From: Eukaryota sp. TZLM1-RC
Taxonomy: Eukaryota; Metamonada: BaSk clade
Direction: 5' to 3'
Assembly (NCBI GenBank): GCA_040285825.1
Contig: JAUPSS010000011.1
Location: forward strand, 1,003,658-1,067,657
DNA length: 64,000 nucleotides
This document shows positions 51,120 to 61,148 of this stretch, piece by piece. The position numbers were made by a program, and so were the translations under genes. The notes under the pieces are model-generated. The model made no database searches. It was not told where the DNA came from and saw only the letters and a list, made by a program, of their open reading frames with translations. The first letter of the stretch is position 1; each line of letters starts with the position of its first letter.

Positions 51120-51770
51120 TTGAAGGCTTCAATTTTAATGTTCGTTTTGTATCAGCTCTATTGTATGTTAAAATCTTACAAGATCGAATTCTTTTTAGAA
51201 CCTTTGCTTTCCAAGTTGGCTGATGAAGCTGACAGAAATTTTTTGGTGACAGCCGTGGTGATGTGTTAGTTCTGGTCTTGATGGATCAATAATCATTATT
51301 GACGTCAGATCTACTGATGTATCAAACAGCTCAAATGAAAAACTGGCACTATCTTATAATTCATCTTTACGTAGAGCTGAAGAAGCGAAAATTATCAAAT
51401 ATGCTGAAAAAATCATTAATCTGAATTCCAACTCACATACTCAATACCTTCTTTGTCCTTGTGCTTTTTCTGTATTTGGAACATTGGGTAAAACTGCGTT
51501 ATCATTTATAGACGATTTTTCATCTATTGTGAAAAACAGAGCTGGAAGAATATTTGACCGAACCTTTTGGCAAAATAGAATTGTATTTTCTATTTTTAAA
51601 GGAATGTACAGCCTAGTTTCTAGCTCGTTGTTATCACTAAGAAGATTTTATGAAGAAAATGCTGAAGCTAAATTTTCAATTGTAGATGTGGTGTTTGAGG
51701 AAATAGACTTTTAGTTCTTAACAATTTCGTGTGAATAGATAAAGTCATATAAAAAAGCACTGAACAAATG
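51120..51770 (+). mobile_element. Family G LINE 3' end
   Basis: The sequence contains FLEPLLSKLADEADRN, SRGDVLV (one base missing nearby), GLDGSIIIIDVRSTDVSNSSNE, then LGKTALSFIDDFSSIVKNRAGRIFDRTFWQNRIVFSIFKGM and VFEEIDF. The last 76 codons (51484-51714) are open. It is the better G copy and defines the family together with 33600. Confidence 0.8.
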
Positions 51771-52200
51771 GGTTTGTGCGAAAAAGTTTACAAATTTGCG
51801 TTACAATTGTATTAAATTACATTGTTAAATTGTAAACATTGTATTACTTTCAGTAAGCAAGGTTTACTCCATCTCTTCCATCATTTTCACTATTTCAACA
51901 TTCATCCATATGAATAAAAGTCACATATGGCATGCAGGCGTCCTCTCGAATACTCCACTTCATCATAAGCATTATTAGGGGAAATGTAATCAAATACAGG
52001 GTGTTTGCTACCAGGCCATGGTATTTGGAACAAAGAAAGGAGAAAGGAATAATGAAATGAAATTGACCACCAAGAAAACCACCATGATGGCACCACGTGC
52101 CACCACGTGGTGGTATCCGAACACTGTTTGTATCCATTTGTATTTTCTCTATTTGGATCACTTGCTCTTACGGCTATCCGTTTCATAAAATTCATAAATC
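51771..52200 (+). mobile_element. Family A-like scraps flanking an unrelated 200-bp block
   Basis: 51815-51870 resembles HLLNCKHFITFRSK of family A, and 52110-52195 resembles YPFVFSLFGSLA.TA.RF. Between them (51885-52105) is unrelated sequence with an ACCACGTGGT palindrome and CATATGGCATGC. The A sequence between these points should be about 450 bp, so the block replaced rather than simply interrupted it. Confidence 0.45.
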
Positions 52201-52376
52201 AACCCAACCCATTGACGCCCCTATATGCTACTTTAAGGTAACTCTAGAGACCACATTCACGTGAATAATTTCATTTACAGGAAAAGGGTATCTCCATAAG
52301 CATTGCGAAGAAATCTGACATGAAAATGAACTGACAGTTTTGCATCAATAAAGTGCGAAAGTATCTGTGCATTGAT

Positions 52377-52937
52377 ATGTGTTCTAAGCCTGGGTTTTGG
52401 TGTGCTTCCCATTATGGATTTGAAGACCTTTTCTTTAATGGAGACTTTAACCCTTTTATTTTACCTGTGGGTTTTGCCTCCTGGATCATCATAGCAAAGT
52501 TGCTTAACAACGGTTCTGTGCATTGGAAGCCAATCCTAGTGGCAGCAATTTCAATGTTTGGAATCTTTTTGGAACTTGTTAATTGTTCACTTAAACTTTC
52601 CACCAAAGTCGATCATATTGTGTTTTTTACTGTAGGTCTGCTTCAGTTGATTGTTTTAACTTGTTTTGCGGTTCTGATGTGTCTTCTTCTACCCTATATG
52701 GCCCTCCCAGTTGTCCATTCAGTGATTGGTCTGTTTATGACAACAGTTTTGGCAGGAGTTTGGTATGGCCAACCAAATCATCAAATCAATGAACATGTCA
52801 AATTCTATGAAGAACTCGATCACAAATTGGATCGATTAATCGAAGCCATCAACGGTAGGCCCCCAAAGCCGTCATTTGAAACAGAGCTACAATCATTAAT
52901 CGAGCCACTCTCTGACCTCTTGGCTCGTCATAATTGA
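52377..52937 (+). CDS. Four-helix membrane protein, family unknown
   Basis: A 186-residue frame from ATG 52377. After a soluble N-terminus (about 30 residues), hydrophobic helices occur at about 33-48 (FILPVGFASWIIIAKLL), 55-72 (PILVAAISMFGIFLELV), 85-105 (IVFFTVGLLQLIVLTCFAVLM) and 108-128 (LPYMALPVVHSVIGLFMTTVLA). A charged C-terminal tail with heptad-like spacing (VKFYEELDHKLDRLIEAI, then ELQSLIEPLSDLLARHN) may form a coiled coil. There is no signal peptide or catalytic motif that I recognise. Codon use is more balanced than in the LINEs. Its 3' third is copied in inverted orientation just downstream. Confidence 0.65.
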   Translation: MCSKPGFWCASHYGFEDLFFNGDFNPFILPVGFASWIIIAKLLNNGSVHWKPILVAAISMFGIFLELVNCSLKLSTKVDHIVFFTVGLLQLIVLTCFAVLMCLLLPYMALPVVHSVIGLFMTTVLAGVWYGQPNHQINEHVKFYEELDHKLDRLIEAINGRPPKPSFETELQSLIEPLSDLLARHN

Positions 52938-53191
52938 ACAGTTCAAGACTTTGTAACAGTGTTTTCTCATTATACTAACAGTAGTTTCTATTGTTAACTA
53001 TTACTAACTATTGTTAGTATGGTGCGAAAACACTGTTACAAAGTCTAGAATTGTACGATGATGACGGTCCAAAAGGTCAGAGAGAGGTTCGATTAATGAT
53101 TGTAGCTCTGTTTCAAATGACGGCTTTGGGGGCCTACCGTTGATGGCTTCGATTAATCGATCCAATTTGTGATCGAGTTCTTCATAGAATT
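52801..53191. repeat. Large near-perfect inverted repeat including the end of the membrane protein gene
   Basis: The left arm (52801-about 52990) and right arm (about 53001-53191) are reverse complements with few differences over about 190 bp and almost no loop. The outer ends are AATTCTATGAAGAACTCG and its complement at 53170-53191. The left arm covers the last 45 codons, the stop and the 3' flank. A transcript reading through would fold into a long hairpin. Confidence 0.85.
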
Positions 53192-53229
53192 CTTAACAGG
53201 ATAAATACCTTTCAAAACTTACCCCAATT

Positions 53230-53690
53230 CGCAACTTTTACCATCATCACATGAAGTCTTCAAGGTTTCGTCCAAAATATTATTGACAGAACTGAATTTG
53301 CTTCAAAGTCGGAATGAATTAAAAGGAATTTTGGGAAACATGGAAATAGAGCTTGATTCATATTTTTCTTTTGATTTTCAATAAAAATATAGTTCAAATT
53401 TTTTTAGAAAAATATATAAAATTTTTCACGCTTAAAATTTGCGATAGTGGAAGAATAACCCACAGCTCTTTCTATAGCATTATATTTTTGTCGATTCTTT
53501 AATCCATTGAGGAGAGAATTCTTTGCAAAATTAGTGGATGCAGATCCAGAAATATTGAAAAATCATTTATTTTTGGCAGCAATTTTTGGTGGTGTCGGGA
53601 TTTACTAAATTCTCTATTTTGTGTCAATCAGCTTTTTGGTGGAAGCAAGAATTTTATTTAAGAGTTTGGACTTTGGACTTTTTCTTTAAA
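53230..53690 (+). mobile_element. Family A-like LINE thumb fragment, very degenerate
   Basis: Traces of NELKGILGNMEIELDS, FTLKICDSGRITHS, FFNPLRREFFAKLVDADPEILKNHLFLAAIFGG and SILCQSAFWWKQEFY parallel the family A thumb, closest to the variant at 60200-60600. There is no usable frame. Confidence 0.65.
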
Positions 53691-54119
53691 AGGGACGAGG
53701 GAACGGGGTCCGTTCACGTAACTTTTTTGTTTAATCTAGAAAGAGAGGTGGGATCTGGGTCCGCGCCTGTTCCTTCAATATCTATTTTTACAGAAGGAGG
53801 GACCTCGTCCGATCTTTCGACTGCTTCTTGAAAAGGTATGTGGGAACCGGGTCCGTTCACTCGATAACCTACTGTTTGTGTAGTAGCTACTGCAGTTGCT
53901 GTTGCATTGTGTGAGATAAATATAATGGGTCAGAGATGTCTGACATGCTGATGTTTTGCTGATAACTGTTACTGATAAGTTTTGCTAGGTTTTGCTGAAA
54001 TTATGTGCAATATACCTATTGACTTGAAAGTGGCCATTAACGATTGTTGCCTTAAGTGTAATGTGATTAGAGAAAGTGAATGAAAACAAAGTTGAACATA
54101 TTGTATAAGCCTTGGGGCA
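53691..54119. other. GC-richer patch with GGGTCC repeats, then AT-rich spacer
   Basis: 53690-53880 contains GGGTCCGTTCAC twice (53708 and 53842 regions) and a related GGGTCCGCGCC. The rest is AT-rich. I cannot assign a gene. Confidence 0.4.
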
Positions 54120-54330
54120 CCAACACTAGGGGACAACACCTTTAAAAATAAAAAATACAATGCTGTTTTGCCAAAACACTTTGTCAAAAACTCTTCCTGT
54201 ACATTGTTTTACAATTTCAACAAAACCATCCAAACAAGATACAACAAGTGTTCCAAGTGTTCCTTGTAGGGAAACGGCAAATGGGCAGAATCCATAATCA
54301 GTGATCACAAACCAGATGTTGTAACTGACT
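54120..54330 (-). mobile_element. Family G-like LINE 3' scrap
   Basis: The minus strand encodes YGFCPFAVSLQGTLGTLVVSCLDGFVEIVKQCTGRVFDKVFWQNSIVFFIFKGVVP, part of the C-terminal block, closest to the G copy at 33830-34050. Confidence 0.7.
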
Positions 54331-54597
54331 TCAATAATGAAAAATTTGATCTACCAGTGACTAATATTGACACTTGTTGTCTCATTTTTTGGCAGAAGAG
54401 TGAAATGCTTCATTGAATATATTTCCAGTGATCACATTTGAATGGTGAACCTAGACCAGTATTCCTACGAAAAACTATGGTTGATGAAGGTTCAAAAAGA
54501 ACGCCATATTAAGACAATCTTCAAAAACTTCTAGATTACAAGAAACCATCAGAAAAATTAATTTGGTCACTTTTTGTTGAAGACAATATCTGTAAGA

Positions 54598-55941
54598 ATG
54601 ACCAACATTCAACTTGTTGCAGGTCGATTTGCTGCTTCCACTACGTGGTTTTCTATCTTCTTCATCATTGCTAACACCATCTTCTATCTTCTATCTGGTT
54701 TTTCCATATCAATTCTTCGATTCACACTCATTGGACTCATCGTCCACATCTTCTCTACTCTCTCCTACCTTCGCTGTTCTACCTTCAAACCTCCTTACCA
54801 TGATTTCCGATCCTGGATACTTCACCTTAACGCTAACCATGCCGTTTTCTTCGTCACCAATCTTGTCCTCCTCACTTTCCTCTCTACTTTCACTCCTCTC
54901 TCTTTCAAACTCTCTCTTCTTCTCTCATTCATACTATCTTCTTATCCTTTCTTCCATGGTGCTTTCTTTTTCCACTTTTCTCTTGTGCCAACCACTCTTA
55001 TTATCAGAATTCGCTCTTCTCTTATCTCAGTAGTCAAATCTTCTTCCATTATTTCTTTCCCTGTTTTCTTTTTTGCTTTGGTGGGTTGCTTTAATTTTTC
55101 TCTATTTAATACCTATATCAGAATTTTATCTATATTTTTTATTTCATTTTCTACAATATTATTTAGAAATCTCGTTGCTATTTTATTTACCCAACCGTTA
55201 AATTTAAATATTCTACTTCGAAATCCCTTATTCAAAGCATTAAATGATTTGTCAGCAAGTTCAGAAAGGTTCAAAAAGAAGGATTTATTTGTTTCAAAAC
55301 AGAAGTCCAATAATCAGAATTTGATTGATTGGCACAATTTAATTTATTTACATTATTTAGTAGGCACTGCCATGTCTGATGACGTTACCAAATTGTCTGG
55401 AGAAGACAATATCGACCTTATTTTTGACCTAGTCAAGATTGATCTTGACCATGAAATTTTTAATCTTGATCAATTTTTAAATGAAAATGCCCCTGTGATT
55501 AGAATCTTTTCATTTGAAAATTATAGTTTTTTTGTTAAAATTTTATTATACGTTTTGTACGGACTTGTATATGGTTCACGAAGAGTTTTTGGCAAAATTC
55601 AAGACATTTTTGGAATTGAAAAAAGTGCAATATTTTATGAAAATTTCAATGATCCTTACAAAGTGATTCTTTCCTTCAAATTATTGAAATATTTGCTCAA
55701 CACTGTTGAATTAAAAAGAATGGATTACAGATGTAGAATTGGTGGTATTATTACTTCTGTTTGTGAATTTTATTCCAAATTAAACAGAGTTGTTGATAAA
55801 ACTAGTGGAATTTCTAATCATGGAGTTATGCTTAGTAATGAGGTCATAAACCTGTTGACTCACGTTGACCCTGAACTTTTATCGTCATTGTCGTTAGATT
55901 CAAATGCTGTTGATGTTTTGAGTGGAATTTTTAGGTTTTAA
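54598..55941 (+). CDS. Polytopic membrane protein resembling nucleoporin NDC1
   Basis: A 447-residue frame from ATG 54598. The N-terminal half has about six hydrophobic segments (residues about 14-34, 38-60, 82-102, 105-130, 145-165, 175-200). A soluble, largely helical C-terminal half follows (LIDWHNLIYLHYLVGTAMSDD, FFVKILLYVLYGLVYGSRR). Six N-terminal helices followed by a helical cytosolic domain is the architecture of NDC1, the transmembrane nucleoporin that anchors pore complexes and spindle pole bodies. The match is by layout and general feel, not by a diagnostic motif, so the name stays tentative; another integral ER or nuclear-envelope protein is possible. The first 180 codons are C- and T-rich, the rest A- and T-rich. 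Confidence 0.5.
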   Translation: MTNIQLVAGRFAASTTWFSIFFIIANTIFYLLSGFSISILRFTLIGLIVHIFSTLSYLRCSTFKPPYHDFRSWILHLNANHAVFFVTNLVLLTFLSTFTPLSFKLSLLLSFILSSYPFFHGAFFFHFSLVPTTLIIRIRSSLISVVKSSSIISFPVFFFALVGCFNFSLFNTYIRILSIFFISFSTILFRNLVAILFTQPLNLNILLRNPLFKALNDLSASSERFKKKDLFVSKQKSNNQNLIDWHNLIYLHYLVGTAMSDDVTKLSGEDNIDLIFDLVKIDLDHEIFNLDQFLNENAPVIRIFSFENYSFFVKILLYVLYGLVYGSRRVFGKIQDIFGIEKSAIFYENFNDPYKVILSFKLLKYLLNTVELKRMDYRCRIGGIITSVCEFYSKLNRVVDKTSGISNHGVMLSNEVINLLTHVDPELLSSLSLDSNAVDVLSGIFRF

Positions 55942-56039
55942 TTCATTAATCTATTTAATTTATTTTAAAATTATTTGTTTGAACATTAAATTATTATTAA
56001 TATATTTGTTTTTATAATTAAATAATTTTATTTATTTAA

Positions 56040-56490
56040 AGAATCAAATAAAAACAAAACAAACTAAAACACATAAGAAACTAAATTCTCCACGCCAACT
56101 CTTGATGAATCCTTATAAAGTTTAGACATCATTAAACTCAAGTACTTGGGAACACTTCTGTACAAAGCGAAAATGATACGATTTTTCCATAAATTCTCTG
56201 CAAAATTCTTACCACTTGAACGACATAAATTACCAAAATCATTGATGAAATTCAAGGCGGATTGTCCAATGTTGCCAAAAAACGAAAAGGCAAAAGGAAC
56301 AAACGAAAACTTCGAATAAAGGTTCTTATTTAAATCATTTAATATCTCAGTATATTTATCTCTCTTACGATCTTCAGCCTTGTTTAAATGACCATTAGTA
56401 CTAAGTAAAACATCATCGCGATAAACAAAAGCAAAGGGATCAACTGTAGTGAAATCAACAACAACTTGAGAGGAATCCACAAAAGGATTT
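56040..56490 (-). mobile_element. Family H LINE 3' end, 5'-truncated
   Basis: The 138-codon frame 56064-56480 starts inside the RLE core (SSQVVVDFTTVDPF) and covers the C-terminal block (FFGNIGQSALNFINDF, LWKNRIIFALYRSVPKYLS) to LVSYVF. It is close to 36423-36953. Cys of VDPC is Phe here. Confidence 0.75.
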
Positions 56491-57015
56491 TTATAATTAA
56501 TAAATTCTCTTTACTATAAGTGATAACCCTTTTACTAAAATCCAAGAACAATTTATTATAATGATAGTTTAAGAATAAGATTTGCGGTATTCATTGTTAG
56601 AAACAACAACCTTGCATTGGTCCTCTTCTCATTAAATGAACAATTATTGTTCAACTGATAGGCTAAGCTCAACAGGCCCCTATTGATCTTCTGGGAAAAT
56701 AGATTAAACTTACTCTTTATAGTTTTCATTTGACACATACACCATCAAAAATCGTCAGTGTACCTTTAACTATCATTAAATTCGCTTTAGGAAGTAGTTC
56801 TTCACAACACTAGACAGTAATTATTGATTTATTTGCTACAAATATGGAGTAACAACAACAATCCAGTGACACTGTGGTTATTACCATACAATGCAGTGTG
56901 AAGAATGGTTAATTCGCCGTATCAATAAACAAGCATTGAGATATCATAGATAATCAGACAAAAGATATCCTACATTGATCAATACTTAGTACGTAGTACC
57001 TTATGTGTTCTCTTA
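56491..57015. other. Unassigned spacer upstream of the 215-residue gene
   Basis: AT-rich, no clear gene or repeat. It should include the promoter of the gene starting at 57016. Confidence 0.4.
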
Positions 57016-57663
57016 ATGTTCTCCAAACGACCTCCAAGCAAGAATGGAAACACAAATAGCAAGTCCAAGTCAAATGAACACAAGATTTCATCAATGACGC
57101 TTACATCTAGTTCATCTGTTTCAACTTCTAATTCTCTCTCCCTATCTAAGTCATTCTTCCACTATGACATGGTTGTGATTCACCCCTCTGTCATACAAGA
57201 TGTACTTCTAGTTTTCTCTCTCAGTTTTTCATTCCCCAGGGGTTATGGGTCTGAATCTACTGTCACAGTGGATTGCTTATCACGCAAGTGGCCATGCTTT
57301 GGACTATTTATAGATAAGCAACCTTTCCACTCCTGTCTTAAGGACAGGATTTCCAAACTAAGTCGTTCACTTCTAGACCAAATGAGTACAAACTTTTATA
57401 TTAAGTTTGGCAACTTCATTGGAGAGTTTCCATTCACGTTAGACATGGAAAAGTCGACCGATACCACCCTAAAAGACATTTCTCCGACCATACTGGCCAT
57501 CTCCTCTGATGCAGTTAATGGGGCATCCATGGTACAGCTAGCTAAGAATGGTCAAGACGTACTAGATGTGCACATAGGAAGAGAGGCTCCCCCTGATTGG
57601 GGAGATGGGTCATCGGTGAAGGTGTCCAAATTGAGAGTTCTTCCACCTACTATATCTTTGTAA
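57016..57663 (+). CDS. Unrecognised 215-residue protein
   Basis: The frame starts at ATG 57016. Residues 1-48 are basic and Ser/Asn-rich, probably disordered. Residues about 50-215 look like a folded alpha/beta domain: VVIHPSVIQDVLLVFSLSFSF, TVDCLSRKWPCFGLFID, DQMSTNFYIKFGNFIGEFPF and a C-terminal HIGREAPPDWGDGSSVKVSKLRVLP. No signal peptide, transmembrane helix or catalytic signature is evident. Base composition and codon use differ from the LINEs, which supports a genuine host gene. No introns are needed to keep it open. Function unknown. Confidence 0.6.
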   Translation: MFSKRPPSKNGNTNSKSKSNEHKISSMTLTSSSSVSTSNSLSLSKSFFHYDMVVIHPSVIQDVLLVFSLSFSFPRGYGSESTVTVDCLSRKWPCFGLFIDKQPFHSCLKDRISKLSRSLLDQMSTNFYIKFGNFIGEFPFTLDMEKSTDTTLKDISPTILAISSDAVNGASMVQLAKNGQDVLDVHIGREAPPDWGDGSSVKVSKLRVLPPTISL

Positions 57664-58680
57664 GTAGTTTTTGTGTTTTTTTGCGGATTTTTTGTATTTA
57701 ATAAATAAATAAATAGTTTTTTCAAGTTTTTACACACTGCAATTGGTTTAAGCAGCTTGGATTTTGAGAATGGATCATTATTTCTAATATGGTTTACTTT
57801 ATCACCACTGATGCCGTTCTCCTTATGATTCTTGATGTGGAACTGAATGAATGAAATAGATTGAATGAAAAATTAAATAAAGACTAAACATTCATTGCTT
57901 GATTTGATAACCTGAATCGAGTATGAAACTGTAATAAGTTCAAAAGGAAGTTCGTGATGATGCAACTGAAGATTTTATGAATTTGAATAGGTCAAGACCT
58001 AGTGCAAGATTTGTTTTGCTACTGATGATCTAGAAGGATTGGAAAACATTAGTACCTTGAATGTAAGCAGATTTATCACGAAGGGAAAAGGGTTTCCTTC
58101 GACTTGAGCGCAATAGTGTGCAACAGTTAACTGTGGCTAAACGTGACTTTCCCTTTTAGGAAGATAGATCACGTCATCATAGCTTTAAATTGCGCAATAG
58201 TGTACAACAGTACAACAGTATACAATAAACTAATTAAAGACTAAAACTATAATAAACTAATACAAAAACTATAATTCAAGGCTAACGCTACTGAAACTTA
58301 ACTTTTTTGCATCTTGAAGAACGATTTCAAACGCTTACTCTTTTGGTGAAGAACAATTCTAGACAAATCAATTTTAACGTTGCCCTGTCAGATGCCGAGA
58401 ATTAAAGTTGCTGTTTAAAGTGGAATTTTTAAAAGCAGTCACTGTACTTGATTTTTCAATTAAATGTTACACTTATGTCTACTAATAAAATACCATGTGT
58501 AAAATAGATTTGAGAAGAATTGTTTTCCAAGAAAGTTCCCATGAGTACTTACAATAATCTTCAATTGATACCTTGCTTAAACCACTTGAACAACAACCGG
58601 ATAACTATTCCCTTTTTCCAGAAGCATTAACAAAGATTGATCCTAGACCTTTTACACAATCATTACTTAATCAAATTAAA
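57664..58680. other. Intergenic stretch between the 215-residue gene and the tRNA
   Basis: AT-rich, with no long frame. A GCGCAATAGTGT(G/A)CAACAGT motif occurs twice (58108 and 58192). I see nothing else to name; a small RNA gene cannot be excluded. Confidence 0.4.
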
Positions 58681-58752
58681 TCGCATATGGTGTAGTGGCT
58701 AGCATTACTGTCTCTCACACAGTAGACCCGGGTTCGATTCCCGGTATGCGAA
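58681..58752 (+). tRNA. tRNA-Glu (CTC)
   Basis: The acceptor stem TCGCATA pairs with TATGCGA; the D arm is GGTGTAGTGGCTAGC. The anticodon stem ACTGT/ACAGT encloses the loop CTCTCAC, giving anticodon CTC. The T arm CCGGG-TTCGATT-CCCGG is perfect. Internal A and B boxes are present. There is no intron. All stems pair, so it appears functional. Confidence 0.95.
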
Positions 58753-58930
58753 AATTTGCTGTTGTTTGACATTTTATAAAGTGTCAGAAATTTATTGTTT
58801 GGTGACAATGTTTCTACAAATAGGGCCATATACTCGTTTGCAATCATGATAACCACCTTGAAAACTGTTCACTGTTGGAATGCCAAATATGCAGTGAATA
58901 CAGCTATTCACAAAACTTTAGATAACATTA

Positions 58931-59977
58931 TGTTGTTGTTGAATTCAAATTGAATTAGTAGGTTTCTTTGTATTTTGACTGATGACGTGATACTCATTTA
59001 TGAATCAGTTTTATTAATAAACTCAGATTTCTCTCTCCTTCGTGTGTTCATCTGCCTAACGGCATCAATAATTATGGGCCCTTTTTATATCAGATGACTG
59101 TACCCTCTGTCAACCTCCCGTCTCTTTCAAAATGGAGTGCTTAATTGGATCATTTTATGAGATACAAAATATCTCAAACTTTGAAGAGTTTTTAGATTCT
59201 AAATATGAGACTAATGCCAACTTTATGGGTGGAGTAATATTGTATCCCATTTGGAAAAAATATATTGGTGATAATATTTTGTTTAATGAGTTTATTGATG
59301 AAGTAATATCTTCAATGACTAATAAATATGAGGTTTTAATTAGAATTGATGAGATCTCCATGAAAATTGAAAGTGTTTTTCTGTTCCTACAGAAGTGGAA
59401 GATCTATTCTTCTGTGACTCCTAAGAAAGAGCTTGTTCCAGCAAGACTCCTGGTCGATCCTTTTCTGTTAGAGTCCCAATCTCTCCAGAAATTCGACTTC
59501 TGATGCAGTGACGATGTTCTTTTCAGACATCTACAATCTGGCGTATCGTTCGCCGTGTACGAAGATTTTAGTCTGGCTATGTCAGAAATGAAGCTTGATG
59601 TCCGTATTGGGGACGTCCGAGAATGTATGTCCTGTTACCTGCGACAATTCTTCCAGGTAAAGAATAGGGCTTCCGGACTGAACTTGCAAGACATAGCTTT
59701 TTTGAACCGATTTGCCAGAGGAATTCTTCCCGAAGTCTTCAACGTTATACCAACGATGCACCGGAGAATTTAGCAAACCCCATATCTTCCCTCTATTGGG
59801 CCAGTACTGTATTTGTCCTCAAAAAAATGGGAAAAACTAGTGTTGTTGTTGAACTCAAATTGAATTAGTAGGTTTCTTTATATTTTGACTCATGACGCGA
59901 TACTCATTTATGAATCAATTTTATTAATAAACTCAGATTTCTCTCTCCTTCGTGTGTTCATCTGCCTAACGGCATCA
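58931..59977 (+). mobile_element. Old gag-only LTR element with an in-frame foreign segment and an internal deletion
   Basis: The LTRs are 58931-59067 and 59841-59977 (137 bp, TGTTG..CATCA), diverged from each other and from the young copies. The flanks ATTA (58927-58930) and ATCA (59978-59981) may be a decayed 4-bp duplication. The purine tract AAAAAAATGGGAAAAACTAG precedes the 3' LTR. About 215 bp of non-gag sequence sits inside gag at about 59132-59350, and gag lacks its knuckle because of a deletion near 59740. Confidence 0.85.
59095..59773 (+). pseudogene. Decayed Gag with a captured in-frame segment
   Basis: Gag starts MTVPSVNLPSLSK, then about 72 codons of foreign sequence (ECLIGSFYEIQNISNFEEF to NKYEVLIRIDEIS) follow, and Gag resumes at MKIESVFLFLQKWKIYSSV in the same frame. 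A TGA near 59501 and a jump at 59740 (GILPEVFNV, then MHRRI) end it, with no zinc knuckle. The foreign part resembles a helical cellular protein rather than a LINE, but I cannot name its source. Confidence 0.75.
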
Positions 59978-59984
59978 ATCAAGC

Positions 59985-60715
59985 AAAATTTATTCTTCTT
60001 TCAGAATTGTCGCTTATAGGATGATTTTTCCCTGATAGGTTCATTGATTTGCTGCGATCGGTTGCTCAAGAAATTGCCTATCCATATGAAAATATGGGCT
60101 TCATCTCAAACAAATGCGAACAACTGCCTTCTGATTGGCTTTTCTGTTGAGGATCTTGTGATTAATGATTCTGTTGTCCCTTTTACTAACTATAGTAGTG
60201 ATGCCTTCAAATTTCATGGTTGCTGGTTAAGAAATGTGCCTCCATTTCAAAATGATTTACATGTTATTTTGGAAAAATGAAAACTGAACTTGTTTCAATT
60301 TCTTCCTTAGATTTAGAAAAACATATAAAATTTTTCATGCTGAAAAATTGCTATACTGGAAAAATAACCCACATTTTGAGATCTTGTGCTCCTTGCATAG
60401 CATTAGATTTTTGTCGTTCTTTTAATTCATTGAGAACAGAATTCTTTGCAAGTTTATTGGATGTAGATCCAGTAATGTTGAAAAATCACTTATTTTCTGT
60501 GGTAAATTTTGGTGGTATTGGATTTACATCTTTTATTTTGTGTCAATCAGCATTTTTCGGTGGAGGCAAGAATTTTATTTATGAACTTTAGATTTCCTGA
60601 AGATTCTCATTTGTTAGATCCAAATACCAGTCCATATTTGATTGAGTTATCTTGTGAGCCTTAGTAATTGCCACCACAACTCTAGACCAAATGTTTTCCT
60701 CAATCAATTCAAGAA
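59985..60715 (+). mobile_element. Family A-like LINE (diverged subfamily), RT thumb region
   Basis: It reads VPFTNYSSDAFKFHGCWLRNVPPFQNDLHVILEK, KHIKFFMLKNCYTGKITHILRSCAPCIALDFCRSFNSLRTEFFASLL and FGGGKNFIYEL, with stops near 60280, 60590 and 60663. It is more diverged from A than the other copies. Confidence 0.75.
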
Positions 60716-60800
60716 ATTCCAGATTTTGAGGATGTGGAGCTTTAGTTGTGTAATTGATGATTGTTGCTGTTTGATAAATAAAAGGCTACTTGAAAAAAAT
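60716..60800 (+). mobile_element. Family D 3' end scrap
   Basis: GATTTTGAGGATGTGGAGC followed by TTTAG and the D-type 3' UTR and tail. A few dozen bases only. Confidence 0.65.
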
Positions 60801-60879
60801 AACCGTTATAGTTCCAATTCCAATGTACCACATTCATTTAAAAAGAAACCTAACCAAATACTTTCAAAAGCTTCTGTAT

Positions 60880-60995
60880 TGGAGGTTTTTGATGCGATTG
60901 ACTGGAATGTATGATAATGAACTTTTCAAAAATATATGCATATATATGCATATTTCGACTGTTGTAAATCAAGATCTTCACTCATTGTTAATTTT
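60880..60995 (+). mobile_element. Family F scrap
   Basis: It matches 39615-39700 of the F copy (LTGMYEKDLYNNICS..NQDLHSLL), with an ATATATGCAT duplication. Confidence 0.65.
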
Positions 60996-61029
60996 TTTTA
61001 AAAAAACTGGAATATTTATTGAGATAAAA

Positions 61030-61148
61030 ATAACCATCTAGAATTCAATATCCTCCAAACAAGCGTCACTATTACTGAACCTACTCACAGCATTACGTTC
61101 ATATTCTACACCGATAGCTAAAAGTGCCTTTGAAATCATTGTAGGAAT
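61030..61148 (-). mobile_element. Family E LINE 3' end, separated by a nested A copy
   Basis: The minus strand encodes IPTMISKALLAIGVEYERNAVSRFSNSDACLEDIEF, the end of family E. It connects to 62045-63842 once the A insertion is removed. Confidence 0.75.

Noticed and set aside
58671-58856. Minus-strand 61-codon frame
   Set aside because: It overlaps the perfect tRNA-Glu gene and has no coding character.
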